Position numbers and translations under genes: made by a program. DNA of 13,905 nucleotides from assembly GCA_031260865.1 (NCBI GenBank), contig JAISKQ010000107.1, positions 1 through 13,905 of the forward strand, read 5' to 3'. The stretch comes from Prevotella sp. Its GTDB lineage: Bacteria; Bacteroidota; Bacteroidia; Bacteroidales; Dysgonomonadaceae. The notes beneath the pieces are model-generated. The model did no database searches and was not told the DNA's origin. It saw only the letters and a program-made list of their open reading frames with translations. Positions 7,237-13,905 of this stretch are shown here, in pieces (position 1 is the stretch's first letter; each line of letters starts with the position of its first letter).

Positions 7237-9390
7237 TTACATATTCGTTTTTAAGAATTTTATAACCTTTTCATACAGATAGGTGCGGTTCGCCGCTCCT
7301 CTGATAGAATGGTCTTTATCCGTAAACACAAACATGTCGAACTGTTTATTCGCCTTGATTAATGCCGCCGCGTAATCCATCGTATTCTGAAAGTGTACGT
7401 TATCATCGGCGGAACCATGTATCAGCAGTAAGCTGCCTTGCAATTTACTTGCCAGCAGAATAGGAGACCCTGCCTGATAACCGTCCGCGTTTTGCTGCGG
7501 CGCGCGCATAAAACGTTCCGCGTATACCGTATCATAGAATCTCCAATCAGTGACCGGGGCTATGGCTACTCCGGCTTTAAAGACGCCGTTTCCGCGGCTC
7601 ATGCTCATCAGTACATTGTAGCCTCCGTAGCTCCAACCCCAAATAGCGATTTTGCCGCCGTCGATATAGGGTAATGAAGCAAAGTGTTTTGCCGCGGCAG
7701 CCTGGTCGTCCGACTCATATATCCCCAGATTCATATAGGTGCATTTGCGGAAATCTTCCCCTCTGGCTCCCGTTCCGCGTCCATCCACGCATGCCACGAT
7801 AAAGCCCTGCGTCGTCAGGTAGTCTGTCCAATCTATGCCATAGCGGTCTTTTACTTCCTGCGAATCAGGTCCACTGTATTGCACCATAACCAACGGATAT
7901 TTCTGAGACGGATTGAAGTTCGCCGGTTTCATCATATAAGCGTTCAAGTCGCGTCCGTCGGCGGATTTTACCGTGATAAACTCTTTTACAGGCAAGTTTA
8001 ATCCGGCTAATGAACTTTGTAATTTGGCGTTATTCTCCAACACCCGCAGTTCCTTTCCTGTAGCATCGTGTACGGTTACTATTCTTGGGGTGGATGTATT
8101 GGTATAACTATTTATGTAATACTTGCCGTTATTGCTGAATGTGGCGCTGTTGGTTCCTTGTTTGGTGGATAGTTTGGTTTTCAGACCTTTCACTATATCT
8201 ACTTTATATACGGCACGTCGCAGCGGACTTTCTTCCGCCGCTTCATAAAACACGGTTTTTGACACAGGGTCAACAGCCAGCAATCCGGTTACGTCATAAC
8301 TGCCCGATGTGAGCTGCTTTTGCATTACGCCGGTATTGTTATACAAATAAATATGCGCGTAGCCGTCCTTTTCGCTTACATACGTAAATTGGTCACCAAA
8401 GAAACGGATGTAATCGAATAGTCCCGAATCTATATAGCGACTGTTTTCTTCATGCAAAATAGAGCGACTCACCTCAGACCTGCCGTTAGCCAGATACATA
8501 TCAAACTTGTTTTGCTCTCTGTTCAAGGTCATAATGGCAAGTTCATCGCCTTTGGGCAGGAATTGCACGCGCGGGATATATTCCGTGTTTTCGGGAATAT
8601 TCATTTTCCGGATAGTCTTGGCGTCTATATCGAAAACGTTGCATGTTACCTTTGAATTTTGTTCACCGGCTTTGGGATATTTAAAAGAAAATGAAGTCGG
8701 GTATAAATTATTCTCATATTTCTGCATCGAATATTCGGGTACATTGGTTTCATCGAAGCGAACAAAAGCTAACAAGCGTCCGTCCGCCGAGAAATCCATC
8801 AAAGACGTGGTCGCAAACTCTTCTTCGTACACCCAGTCTGTCCCGCCATTTATGATCTTGCCTAATTCGCCGTCTTTGGTTACCTGCGATTCGGTCTCAT
8901 AGTCGAATTTAGCCAGCCATATATTGTTATTTATTACATAAGCAAGCATACGCCCGTCATGAGAGAATGTGGGGATAGATTGCTTTTCTTTATTCTCGGT
9001 AAGTTTACGAACCAAATTACGTCGTATATCGTAATAGTAATAATTCGCTTTGTACGAATGCCTGTATATAGGTTCATAATCATTGTACACCAATAATCGC
9101 TTTTCGTCCGGGCTTATCAGGAATCCCTGAAATGAACCGAGCGTACATTCACGGGCTTTTTTCACATTAAAGATTGTGTCTGTCGGTAATCCTGTTTTAT
9201 AGGAATATTTAACAATCATCGTATAGCTGTTATCCGCCTGAAAGTAAGATTCGCCATCAGCGGATGATACGACAGGCTGAACGCCGCGCGCGGAATATTT
9301 ACCCGAATTAATGTCCGTAAGTTCTAAACGTTGAGCACCGGCAGTTGTAAAGAAGAATACTGCGAGTAACAATCCTAAAATATTTTTCAT
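7237..9390 (-). CDS. S9 family prolyl peptidase, dipeptidyl peptidase IV-like
   Basis: A 717-residue secreted serine peptidase from the ATG at 9390; the in-frame TTG nine bases upstream is less likely. The N-terminus (KNILGLLLAVFFFTTAGA) is a signal peptide with probable cleavage before Gln20. Residues about 30-470 form the DPP IV beta-propeller, including DWVYEEE (about 185-191), whose glutamates bind the substrate N-terminus in this family. The C-terminal alpha/beta-hydrolase carries GWSYGG (Ser587), HGSADDN (Asp662) and DKDH (His694), a complete triad with spacing like human DPP IV. It should remove X-Pro or X-Ala dipeptides from peptides in the periplasm, serving peptide nutrition. It lies 46 bases behind the glycosyltransferase gene, and I see no promoter box in that gap, so co-transcription is likely. 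Length is normal for the family. Confidence 0.95.
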   Translation of the reverse strand: MKNILGLLLAVFFFTTAGAQRLELTDINSGKYSARGVQPVVSSADGESYFQADNSYTMIVKYSYKTGLPTDTIFNVKKARECTLGSFQGFLISPDEKRLLVYNDYEPIYRHSYKANYYYYDIRRNLVRKLTENKEKQSIPTFSHDGRMLAYVINNNIWLAKFDYETESQVTKDGELGKIINGGTDWVYEEEFATTSLMDFSADGRLLAFVRFDETNVPEYSMQKYENNLYPTSFSFKYPKAGEQNSKVTCNVFDIDAKTIRKMNIPENTEYIPRVQFLPKGDELAIMTLNREQNKFDMYLANGRSEVSRSILHEENSRYIDSGLFDYIRFFGDQFTYVSEKDGYAHIYLYNNTGVMQKQLTSGSYDVTGLLAVDPVSKTVFYEAAEESPLRRAVYKVDIVKGLKTKLSTKQGTNSATFSNNGKYYINSYTNTSTPRIVTVHDATGKELRVLENNAKLQSSLAGLNLPVKEFITVKSADGRDLNAYMMKPANFNPSQKYPLVMVQYSGPDSQEVKDRYGIDWTDYLTTQGFIVACVDGRGTGARGEDFRKCTYMNLGIYESDDQAAAAKHFASLPYIDGGKIAIWGWSYGGYNVLMSMSRGNGVFKAGVAIAPVTDWRFYDTVYAERFMRAPQQNADGYQAGSPILLASKLQGSLLLIHGSADDNVHFQNTMDYAAALIKANKQFDMFVFTDKDHSIRGAANRTYLYEKVIKFLKTNM

Positions 9391-9436
9391 ATTATTCAAC
9401 TATATCTTTATTATTATTTATTATACTTATAATCAA

Positions 9437-10534
9437 TTATTTATCCCAGAAATCAAGATATTTCTTTGATACAGTCAAATAGTCGTGGTTTTTTTCCACA
9501 AATAATCTGCTCTTGCGGGATATTTCGGGAATTTCTTTTTTGTTCAGTACTATCCATTCCAATTTGTCGAAAACATCATCTTCGGTAGGATGCACATTGA
9601 TGATAGGGCGGTTGTCGTATTCGCCATACAGCTCATAAATATAAGGTTCGCCTCCACCTACCAATACTTTTCCCTGTGCCATCGCCAACAAGGCGTTCAT
9701 GGCAGGCGTGTGGGAATATAGCTGGTCGAGTACGACATGGGCTTGCGACATAAGTTGTTGGTAAACGTCGTAGCTTACCGATTCTACCCTTGTCACAATC
9801 ACCTTGTCGGGGTACTTGTCTTTAACTCTGGCTAATGCTTTCTCCATCACATCAGTGCCCTTAAACTTTTCTCTGACTTTGTTGATTCCGATAAAGAAAT
9901 TCACTTTTTCCGGTTCTTCAACGATTGGCTGAAATTCTATCTGAGAGGTATTCAGCGGTAATGGAATGTAGCGGACTTTGTCGGCGAAAAACGGTTCGTA
10001 AGCAACATAGTATTCATACAGGCAAGCCGCGATGCCGTCCGATGTTCGCGCCATCATTTTATTGGAGGCTTCCAGCGGCGTATCTACCCATTTGTCGATA
10101 AAGCGTTGATTAAAATCGATGTTAATAGCTTGCCCATCAACAAAAAATTCCGAATAGTCAAATATCTCATTCCCAAGGCAAGCCCGTACCCAATACGAAT
10201 CATCCCCAAAAGCGCCGAGGAAAACTTTCTTATTGTTTTTCTTCAGATTCTGGTAAAGATGATTGTTCACACGTACATTCTGGGTTGTGAAACATGGATT
10301 AATAAGCTGCACGACGTCATAACCTTTGAATTTTCCGAATTTGCCTGTGACAGACAATAAACTGGAGAGCGTGTCAATGATTCCCGAACTTTTCCGGGAT
10401 AAGTCTATATCCCTTGGATAATTCTTAAATCCGTCGCCGTCAGAGGCTACTACGACCTCATGTCCCAAACTTCGCAATCCTTCAGCCAAGGTTAAGTGTA
10501 CCCTGCTGTATTCGCCAATCAAAAGAATCTTCAT
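9437..10534 (-). CDS. GT-B fold glycosyltransferase (GT4-like)
   Basis: A 365-residue cytoplasmic protein. The N-terminus MKILLIGEYSRVHLTLAEGL is the first Rossmann strand and glycine loop of a GT-B enzyme, followed by LGHEVVVAS. The C-terminal half contains KVNFFIGINKVREKFKGTD and HVVLDQLYSHTPAMNALLAM, then GKVLVGGGEPYIYELYGE. This is the usual donor-binding layout of retaining GT-B glycosyltransferases, with an acidic residue in the GEPYIYE region. It probably transfers a sugar in surface polysaccharide or glycoprotein synthesis; donor and acceptor cannot be told. It is not inside an obvious polysaccharide cluster. A -7 box lies 30 bases upstream of the ATG, and the S9 peptidase gene follows on the same strand. 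Confidence 0.82.
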   Translation of the reverse strand: MKILLIGEYSRVHLTLAEGLRSLGHEVVVASDGDGFKNYPRDIDLSRKSSGIIDTLSSLLSVTGKFGKFKGYDVVQLINPCFTTQNVRVNNHLYQNLKKNNKKVFLGAFGDDSYWVRACLGNEIFDYSEFFVDGQAINIDFNQRFIDKWVDTPLEASNKMMARTSDGIAACLYEYYVAYEPFFADKVRYIPLPLNTSQIEFQPIVEEPEKVNFFIGINKVREKFKGTDVMEKALARVKDKYPDKVIVTRVESVSYDVYQQLMSQAHVVLDQLYSHTPAMNALLAMAQGKVLVGGGEPYIYELYGEYDNRPIINVHPTEDDVFDKLEWIVLNKKEIPEISRKSRLFVEKNHDYLTVSKKYLDFWDK

Positions 10535-10563
10535 ATTGGAATCTGTATTGTTTATTTCTTTTA

Positions 10564-10571
10564 CAAAGATA
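10564..10571 (-). promoter_or_regulatory. Bacteroidales-type -7 box of the glycosyltransferase gene
   Basis: TATCTTTG on the - strand is an exact TAnnTTTG match, 29 bases ahead of the ATG. No TTTG is visible at the -33 position. A 5-bp inverted repeat TTCCG/CGGAA (10587-10602) lies where -33 would be, possibly by chance. Confidence 0.5.
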
Positions 10572-10712
10572 ATAAATTAATCAGGATTCCGGATTATCGG
10601 AACTCTTTGTTGGTAAGGCGGCGGATTCAAGTTCTAACCGCGACAAATTACAACCAAGACGCGTTATTTTTAGACGGCGATTGAAAGCCGAGTTTTTCTC
10701 TTGACCTTCTAT

Positions 10713-12023
10713 TTAAAATTCATACCGGAGTCCGGCGCTAATGCCAACGGTCTGAGAGTTCTCGGTACGGATACTTAGCGGTTGGTCATTGTCGAAGAAA
10801 TGAGAATAACGAGGTTCAAAATACAATTCCCAATTTTTATAAAATCTGTACGCGACGCCTACAGAAGCGTTTATAGACCACTGTAATCCGTCTATATTTT
10901 TTTTCACCGAGAGTTCCGAAGGCGGGTTGTTTCCTTTTGCCGTACTTTGATTATAATTCATTTTGAGACCTTTTTCCACCATCCCTCCAGCCGATACATA
11001 AACATTCCAGTTGGGTCTGTTCCATAAATAAACGACTACATTGACCGGAATCCCCAAATAATGTAATTCCTGCTTGGCATTGCACATAGACTTTCCGTCT
11101 TTGCTGAACCGGGAAGAAAGGTATGTGTATATTAATCCCGACTCCAACCCGATACGGTCATTCAAATTAGCGCGTACACTTAGACCAAATGATAACGGCA
11201 TGGAATGATTTATATTCGTGAAGTCTTCATACGAAAGTATTTTGTCATCATTAGGAATTGGATTCGAGTTTGGGCTATCTTCCCAAGTCGGAGGTAAGGG
11301 GTTTAATAAGCCGTAATCTTTATAAGTCCTCCCTCCGAATGATGAGTTCCCCCCTGAGGAGAAAGACGCGGCTAACAGCCATTTGTCCTGTTTCTTTGTC
11401 TTTTCAATTAAAATTTTAGTCGATTTATTCTCTTCTTCAATCATCTTATCACGCAGAGACGGGACAGAATCTGCCGCCGGCAGTTCAGATTCATTTTCAG
11501 TATCCGCTATTGTGAGAGAATTGCCAATAGCGGCAAGTTGTACGGTATCAATCATTAACAGCGTATTTTCAACGGGTTTCGTTTTGCCGGATGAACCATT
11601 TTCTATTGATACATTTTCACTTGCCTGTCGGGAAATCAATCGGACGCTTCCGGTGGATTTTATTATCTTAATGTCTTTTTCTATCTTTTTCGGTTCATTA
11701 GCCGTATCATCTGTGGAATTCATTATTTCATTGTGTTGTACCGAAATAGAATCTACAGATGCTTCAGTATCGGGAGCATCCAATCGAAAGCTATCGATGT
11801 TTGCCTGAGGGAAGAACAGAATCGTCAATAATACCGCCGCTACCGCTGCGGAACCTGCAAGCCACCATGCGAGACGCCCTTTCTTCTTCGTCTTCAATTG
11901 CAGCTCGATATTGCTCCAGCAGTCTTCATCGACAGGCATTCTGTGAGCTTCCAGTTTTTGCCTTATCCGCTTGCTGAAATCGTCCGGTTGATTTTTATAT
12001 TTTTCTTTGTCTTGCATTTTCAT
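10713..12023 (-). CDS. Dual membrane-spanning anti-sigma factor-like protein with outer-membrane barrel
   Basis: A 436-residue protein; ATG at 12023, or the second ATG at 12017. The first 50 residues are charged and cytoplasmic (DDFSKRIRQKLEAHRMPVDE, then CWSNIE), followed by basic residues and one membrane helix at about 51-71 (LAWWLAGSAAVAAVLLTILF). Residues about 72-212 are a polar Ser/Thr/Glu-rich linker. From about 213 to the end alternating hydrophobic strands resemble an eight-strand outer-membrane barrel, ending in the typical GISAGLRYEF with a terminal Phe. The chain would thus cross both membranes. This matches the Dma anti-sigma factors described in Bacteroides thetaiotaomicron, encoded next to ECF sigma factors. 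The gene overlaps its sigma gene by 29 bases. Sigma binding by the N-terminal region is inferred from position and family. An ordinary PorT-like barrel protein with a signal anchor is the less likely alternative. Confidence 0.8.
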   Translation of the reverse strand: MKMQDKEKYKNQPDDFSKRIRQKLEAHRMPVDEDCWSNIELQLKTKKKGRLAWWLAGSAAVAAVLLTILFFPQANIDSFRLDAPDTEASVDSISVQHNEIMNSTDDTANEPKKIEKDIKIIKSTGSVRLISRQASENVSIENGSSGKTKPVENTLLMIDTVQLAAIGNSLTIADTENESELPAADSVPSLRDKMIEEENKSTKILIEKTKKQDKWLLAASFSSGGNSSFGGRTYKDYGLLNPLPPTWEDSPNSNPIPNDDKILSYEDFTNINHSMPLSFGLSVRANLNDRIGLESGLIYTYLSSRFSKDGKSMCNAKQELHYLGIPVNVVVYLWNRPNWNVYVSAGGMVEKGLKMNYNQSTAKGNNPPSELSVKKNIDGLQWSINASVGVAYRFYKNWELYFEPRYSHFFDNDQPLSIRTENSQTVGISAGLRYEF

Positions 12024-12555
12024 GCATTATTAATGATTCTACATTCCTTTGTAAAACTTTCCGCGCCCTGATAAACTGCGAACGGGAAGTGCTTTCGTTG
12101 ATATTTAGCATATCCGCTATCTCGCTATGGGAGTATCCCTCAATAGCATATAAATTAAATACGGTACGATAACCATTAGGCAACCCGGCGATACATGCCA
12201 ATATATCGTCGGCAGAGAGTTGATCCACGACCGACGCCTCCATATTTTCTATTGTATCATTAAGTCCATCAATGTCGAAACTCACTCGCAAGGCATCGTT
12301 ATGGCGAAGATATTCAAGGGCTGTAGTTGCAAAAACCCGACGCATCCATCCTCTAAATGAACCGGAACCCGAATAGGTGTCGATTTTTGTGAATACTTTG
12401 ATAAAGCCATCTTGAAGTAAATCCTTTGCCGTCTCCTGATTGTTAATATACCTCACGCAGACACTCATCATGGTGGAAGCATATAGCTCGTATATCTTTT
12501 TACGCGCCCATAGTTCGCCACGTTTGCATCCGGCAATTAACTCTGTTTCGTCCAT
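11995..12555 (-). CDS. ECF RNA polymerase sigma factor (sigma-70 family)
   Basis: A 186-residue ECF sigma factor. Region 2 is visible at about 22-88 (YELYASTMMSVCVRYINN, LLQDGFIKVF, FRGWMRRVFATTALEYLR), and region 4 at about 118-175, with a helix-turn-helix (YSHSEIADMLNINESTSRSQ) that reads the -35 element. There is no extra C-terminal domain. It begins at the ATG at 12555, and its last codons overlap the start of the anti-sigma gene, implying coupled translation and a fixed ratio between the two proteins. Upstream is a 10-bp inverted repeat around a possible promoter; ECF factors often drive their own operon. The target genes are not in this window as far as can be seen. Confidence 0.95.
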   Translation of the reverse strand: MDETELIAGCKRGELWARKKIYELYASTMMSVCVRYINNQETAKDLLQDGFIKVFTKIDTYSGSGSFRGWMRRVFATTALEYLRHNDALRVSFDIDGLNDTIENMEASVVDQLSADDILACIAGLPNGYRTVFNLYAIEGYSHSEIADMLNINESTSRSQFIRARKVLQRNVESLIMHENARQRKI

Positions 12556-12578
12556 TGGTCTTACTCTCTATATACTAT

Positions 12579-12607
12579 GATGCAACTTCATTTCAAAAAG
12601 TTGCATC
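12579..12607 (-). promoter_or_regulatory. 10-bp inverted repeat upstream of the sigma factor operon
   Basis: GATGCAACTT (12579-12588) and AAGTTGCATC (12598-12607) are a perfect inverted repeat with a 9-base loop, 24 bases before the sigma ATG. On the - strand it contains TGCAAC followed by a T-run, which resembles the AAC core of ECF -35 elements. A near-match to the vegetative -7 box (TAAATTTA, 12619-12612) lies just upstream. It may be an autoregulatory promoter, an operator or a leader hairpin. Confidence 0.5.
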
Positions 12608-12671
12608 CTTCTAAATTTATGTGATTTTTTCGTCTATTGCTTTTCAACAAGCAATGTGCAGTCTAAATTTT

Positions 12672-13283
12672 TTATATTAGCTTGAAAGTATAACCTTGTT
12701 CTTTCAGCCATTCTATACCGCGGGGCAACGCGTATTTCATGTTTTTTTCAGCCTTCAGCGAATCATGGAAAACAATAACAGACCCATCGCGGGTGTATTT
12801 CTTTACGTTGTCAAACACCTCTTCGGGAGCCAGCAACTTACTGTAATCCCGGGTAACCACATCCCACATTATAATTTTATAATAACGCCGTAATGTAAAA
12901 AACTGAGGTAAACGCATGTGTCCATGCGGCGGTCTGAACAGATCGGAAGATATGTATTCGGAAGCTAAGCGGGTATTTTCCAAATATCTTTTCGAAAACT
13001 TCCGTATCCCCTGCACATGGTTAAATGTATGATTCCCTACGCGGTGACCTCTGTCGAGCACCATTTTATAAATATCGGGATGCTTCCGTACATTGTCGCC
13101 TACACAGAAGAATGTAGCCTTAATTTCATATTTATCCAGCAAATCCAATACCCATGGAGTAATTTCGGGTATGGGTCCATCATCAAACGTAAGATAAACG
13201 GTTTTCTCGCCTTTTATTGGCCTTCGCCAAACAGCTCCGGGAAAGAGCAGTCTATATATTTTAGGGGGTTGTTCTATCAACAT
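12672..13283 (-). CDS. NodB-type polysaccharide deacetylase
   Basis: A 203-residue carbohydrate esterase family 4 enzyme. It removes N- or O-acetyl groups from polysaccharides such as peptidoglycan or chitin-like chains, using a metal ion. The motifs are in order: TFDDGP at 32-37 (D34 base, D35 metal), HTFNH at 85-89 (His85 and His89 metal ligands), RPPHG at 117-121, WD at 140-141 and HD at 173-174 (catalytic His). The third motif has His in place of the more common Tyr. The protein is close to the minimal NodB domain, with only ~28 residues before it and no clear signal peptide or membrane anchor (LLFPGAVW is too short). Cytoplasmic action or an unusual export route is therefore possible. 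It follows the DUF2723 gene, separated by a hairpin. Substrate is unknown. Confidence 0.93.
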   Translation of the reverse strand: MLIEQPPKIYRLLFPGAVWRRPIKGEKTVYLTFDDGPIPEITPWVLDLLDKYEIKATFFCVGDNVRKHPDIYKMVLDRGHRVGNHTFNHVQGIRKFSKRYLENTRLASEYISSDLFRPPHGHMRLPQFFTLRRYYKIIMWDVVTRDYSKLLAPEEVFDNVKKYTRDGSVIVFHDSLKAEKNMKYALPRGIEWLKEQGYTFKLI

Positions 13284-13294
13284 GACAAACAGTT

Positions 13295-13342
13295 GTAAAC
13301 GAACAGATTTTCATGAATTATCTTAAAAATCTGTCCGTTTAC
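13295..13342 (-). terminator. Stem-loop between the DUF2723 and deacetylase genes
   Basis: GTAAACG-A-ACAGATTTT (13295-13311) pairs with AAAATCTGT-C-CGTTTAC (13326-13342): a 17-bp stem with one mismatch and a 14-base loop. It begins 10 bases after the DUF2723 stop and ends 11 bases before the deacetylase ATG. There is no T-tract after the stem on the - strand, so it may be a weak terminator, an attenuator or an mRNA-stabilising element. Confidence 0.5.
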
Positions 13343-13352
13343 TTATAATGTT

Positions 13353-13905
13353 TTAATTAGCTTGGTATTTTTGTAAAAGTTTCGGATTGTATCTTTGCAT
13401 AAGACCCGCGATACGTTCAGCCATCGCGTGCTCTTCCTTTTCGATTACCGTATCTTCGCCCGACAGATAAAAACCTCTCATTGTCACGCGCATCAAGTAA
13501 TCCAACGGATTGCTTTTTTCGCCGAAATTTACACCGTTACTCATATAGAAATCATTTAACTTTATCAGCTTGTCAAGAAGAGCTTTATATTTCACCCTAT
13601 CGTAACGTTGGTATATATCCAATATCTGGATTTCGGTATTCATATAGTCGCGAATATCGGAGCCGCATGTAACCATATCTTCCGGCTTCATGCTCGCGTA
13701 CCATTGCAAAGAGCCATTTGTCCGATACATTATCTCGTCAATGATCTTCATGGCTTTTTCCTGTTGTCCCAATTGATAATAGGCTTCCACGTAAACAACC
13801 GATTCGTTGCTGCGAGGCACTGTGTTGCCCGGTATTTTTTTCACACACGCGTCAAGGGCTATCAACGCTCTTTTATCATCTCCTTTTTCGAGCAGAGCCG
13901 TAACC
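13353..13905 (-). CDS. C-terminal part of a DUF2723 family membrane protein (5' end outside window)
   Basis: The frame is open to the right edge; the translated end reads VTALLEKGDDKRALIALDAC, then continues to the stop at 13353. About 184 residues are visible. The helical repeat character (YVEAYYQLGQQEKAMKIIDE is TPR-like) and the block IPGNTVPRSNESVVYVEAYY resemble the soluble C-terminal region of Bacteroidota DUF2723 proteins. These are large multi-pass membrane proteins related to protein O-mannosyltransferases, often over 1000 residues long. The membrane-spanning part would lie beyond the window, so it cannot be confirmed here. No start codon is given because none is in the window. A different TPR protein is the alternative. 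Confidence 0.65.
   Translation of the reverse strand, partial: VTALLEKGDDKRALIALDACVKKIPGNTVPRSNESVVYVEAYYQLGQQEKAMKIIDEIMYRTNGSLQWYASMKPEDMVTCGSDIRDYMNTEIQILDIYQRYDRVKYKALLDKLIKLNDFYMSNGVNFGEKSNPLDYLMRVTMRGFYLSGEDTVIEKEEHAMAERIAGLMQRYNPKLLQKYQAN

Noticed and set aside
8507..8902. A 131-codon open frame opposite the S9 peptidase
   Set aside because: It is a shadow of the beta-propeller coding sequence, with no domain or start signal.
10675..10690. CGGC/GCCG stem after the anti-sigma gene as a terminator
   Set aside because: Only four pairs, and no T-run on the - strand; it could be chance.
11383..11808. A 141-codon open frame opposite the anti-sigma linker
   Set aside because: The Ser-rich antisense of a low-complexity linker; no promoter or motif supports it.
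12636..12655. ATTGCTT/AAGCAAT hairpin after the deacetylase gene as a terminator
   Set aside because: On the transcribed strand the stem is followed by an A-rich, not T-rich, run; 7 bp is weak, so it is not listed as a terminator.

Overview
The window looks like chromosomal DNA of an AT-rich member of the Bacteroidota, most likely order Bacteroidales. The reasons are exact copies of the Bacteroidales -7 promoter box TAnnTTTG upstream of several genes, starts without Shine-Dalgarno sequences, and families largely confined to this phylum: a DUF4954 giant beta-helix protein, the tail of a DUF2723 protein, an ECF sigma factor overlapping an anti-sigma factor fused to an outer-membrane barrel, and a large OmpA-like lipoprotein. 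Ten protein genes are supported, one cut by the right edge. No tRNA, rRNA, CRISPR array, transposase or integrase is visible.

Positions 1-252 are non-coding on the + strand and hold inverted-repeat material and a promoter. At 253-2102 lies a two-gene operon in which the stop of an AAA/ABC-type ATPase gene overlaps (TGATG) the start of a DUF4276-like, possibly TOPRIM-fold protein gene. This is the best candidate for an undescribed system: an ATPase plus suspected nuclease pair resembling known anti-phage modules in layout. A pyrimidine-rich spacer with a tandem 14-mer follows, then a 775-residue lipoprotein gene with its own promoter and terminator, then the DUF4954 gene.

From 6868 to the right edge everything is on the - strand. 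First come a zinc-free type B ribosomal protein L31 (excellent -33/-7 promoter), a secreted dipeptidyl peptidase IV-like S9 peptidase and a GT-B glycosyltransferase, the last two possibly co-transcribed. Then comes a sigma/anti-sigma unit (10713-12555): the ECF sigma gene overlaps by 29 bases a gene for a protein with a cytoplasmic head, one inner-membrane helix, a long periplasmic linker and a C-terminal outer-membrane barrel. This is the architecture of the dual membrane-spanning anti-sigma (Dma) factors, which would pass an outer-membrane signal directly to a sigma factor. A 10-bp inverted repeat sits just upstream. Last are a NodB-type polysaccharide deacetylase and the 3' end of a DUF2723 gene, separated by a strong hairpin.

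Several genes open in frame with an upstream TTG, but a nearby ATG is the better start (1398, 4782, 9390); for L31 the promoter position itself forces the ATG at 7128. All functional calls rest on motifs read by eye; no database search was possible.
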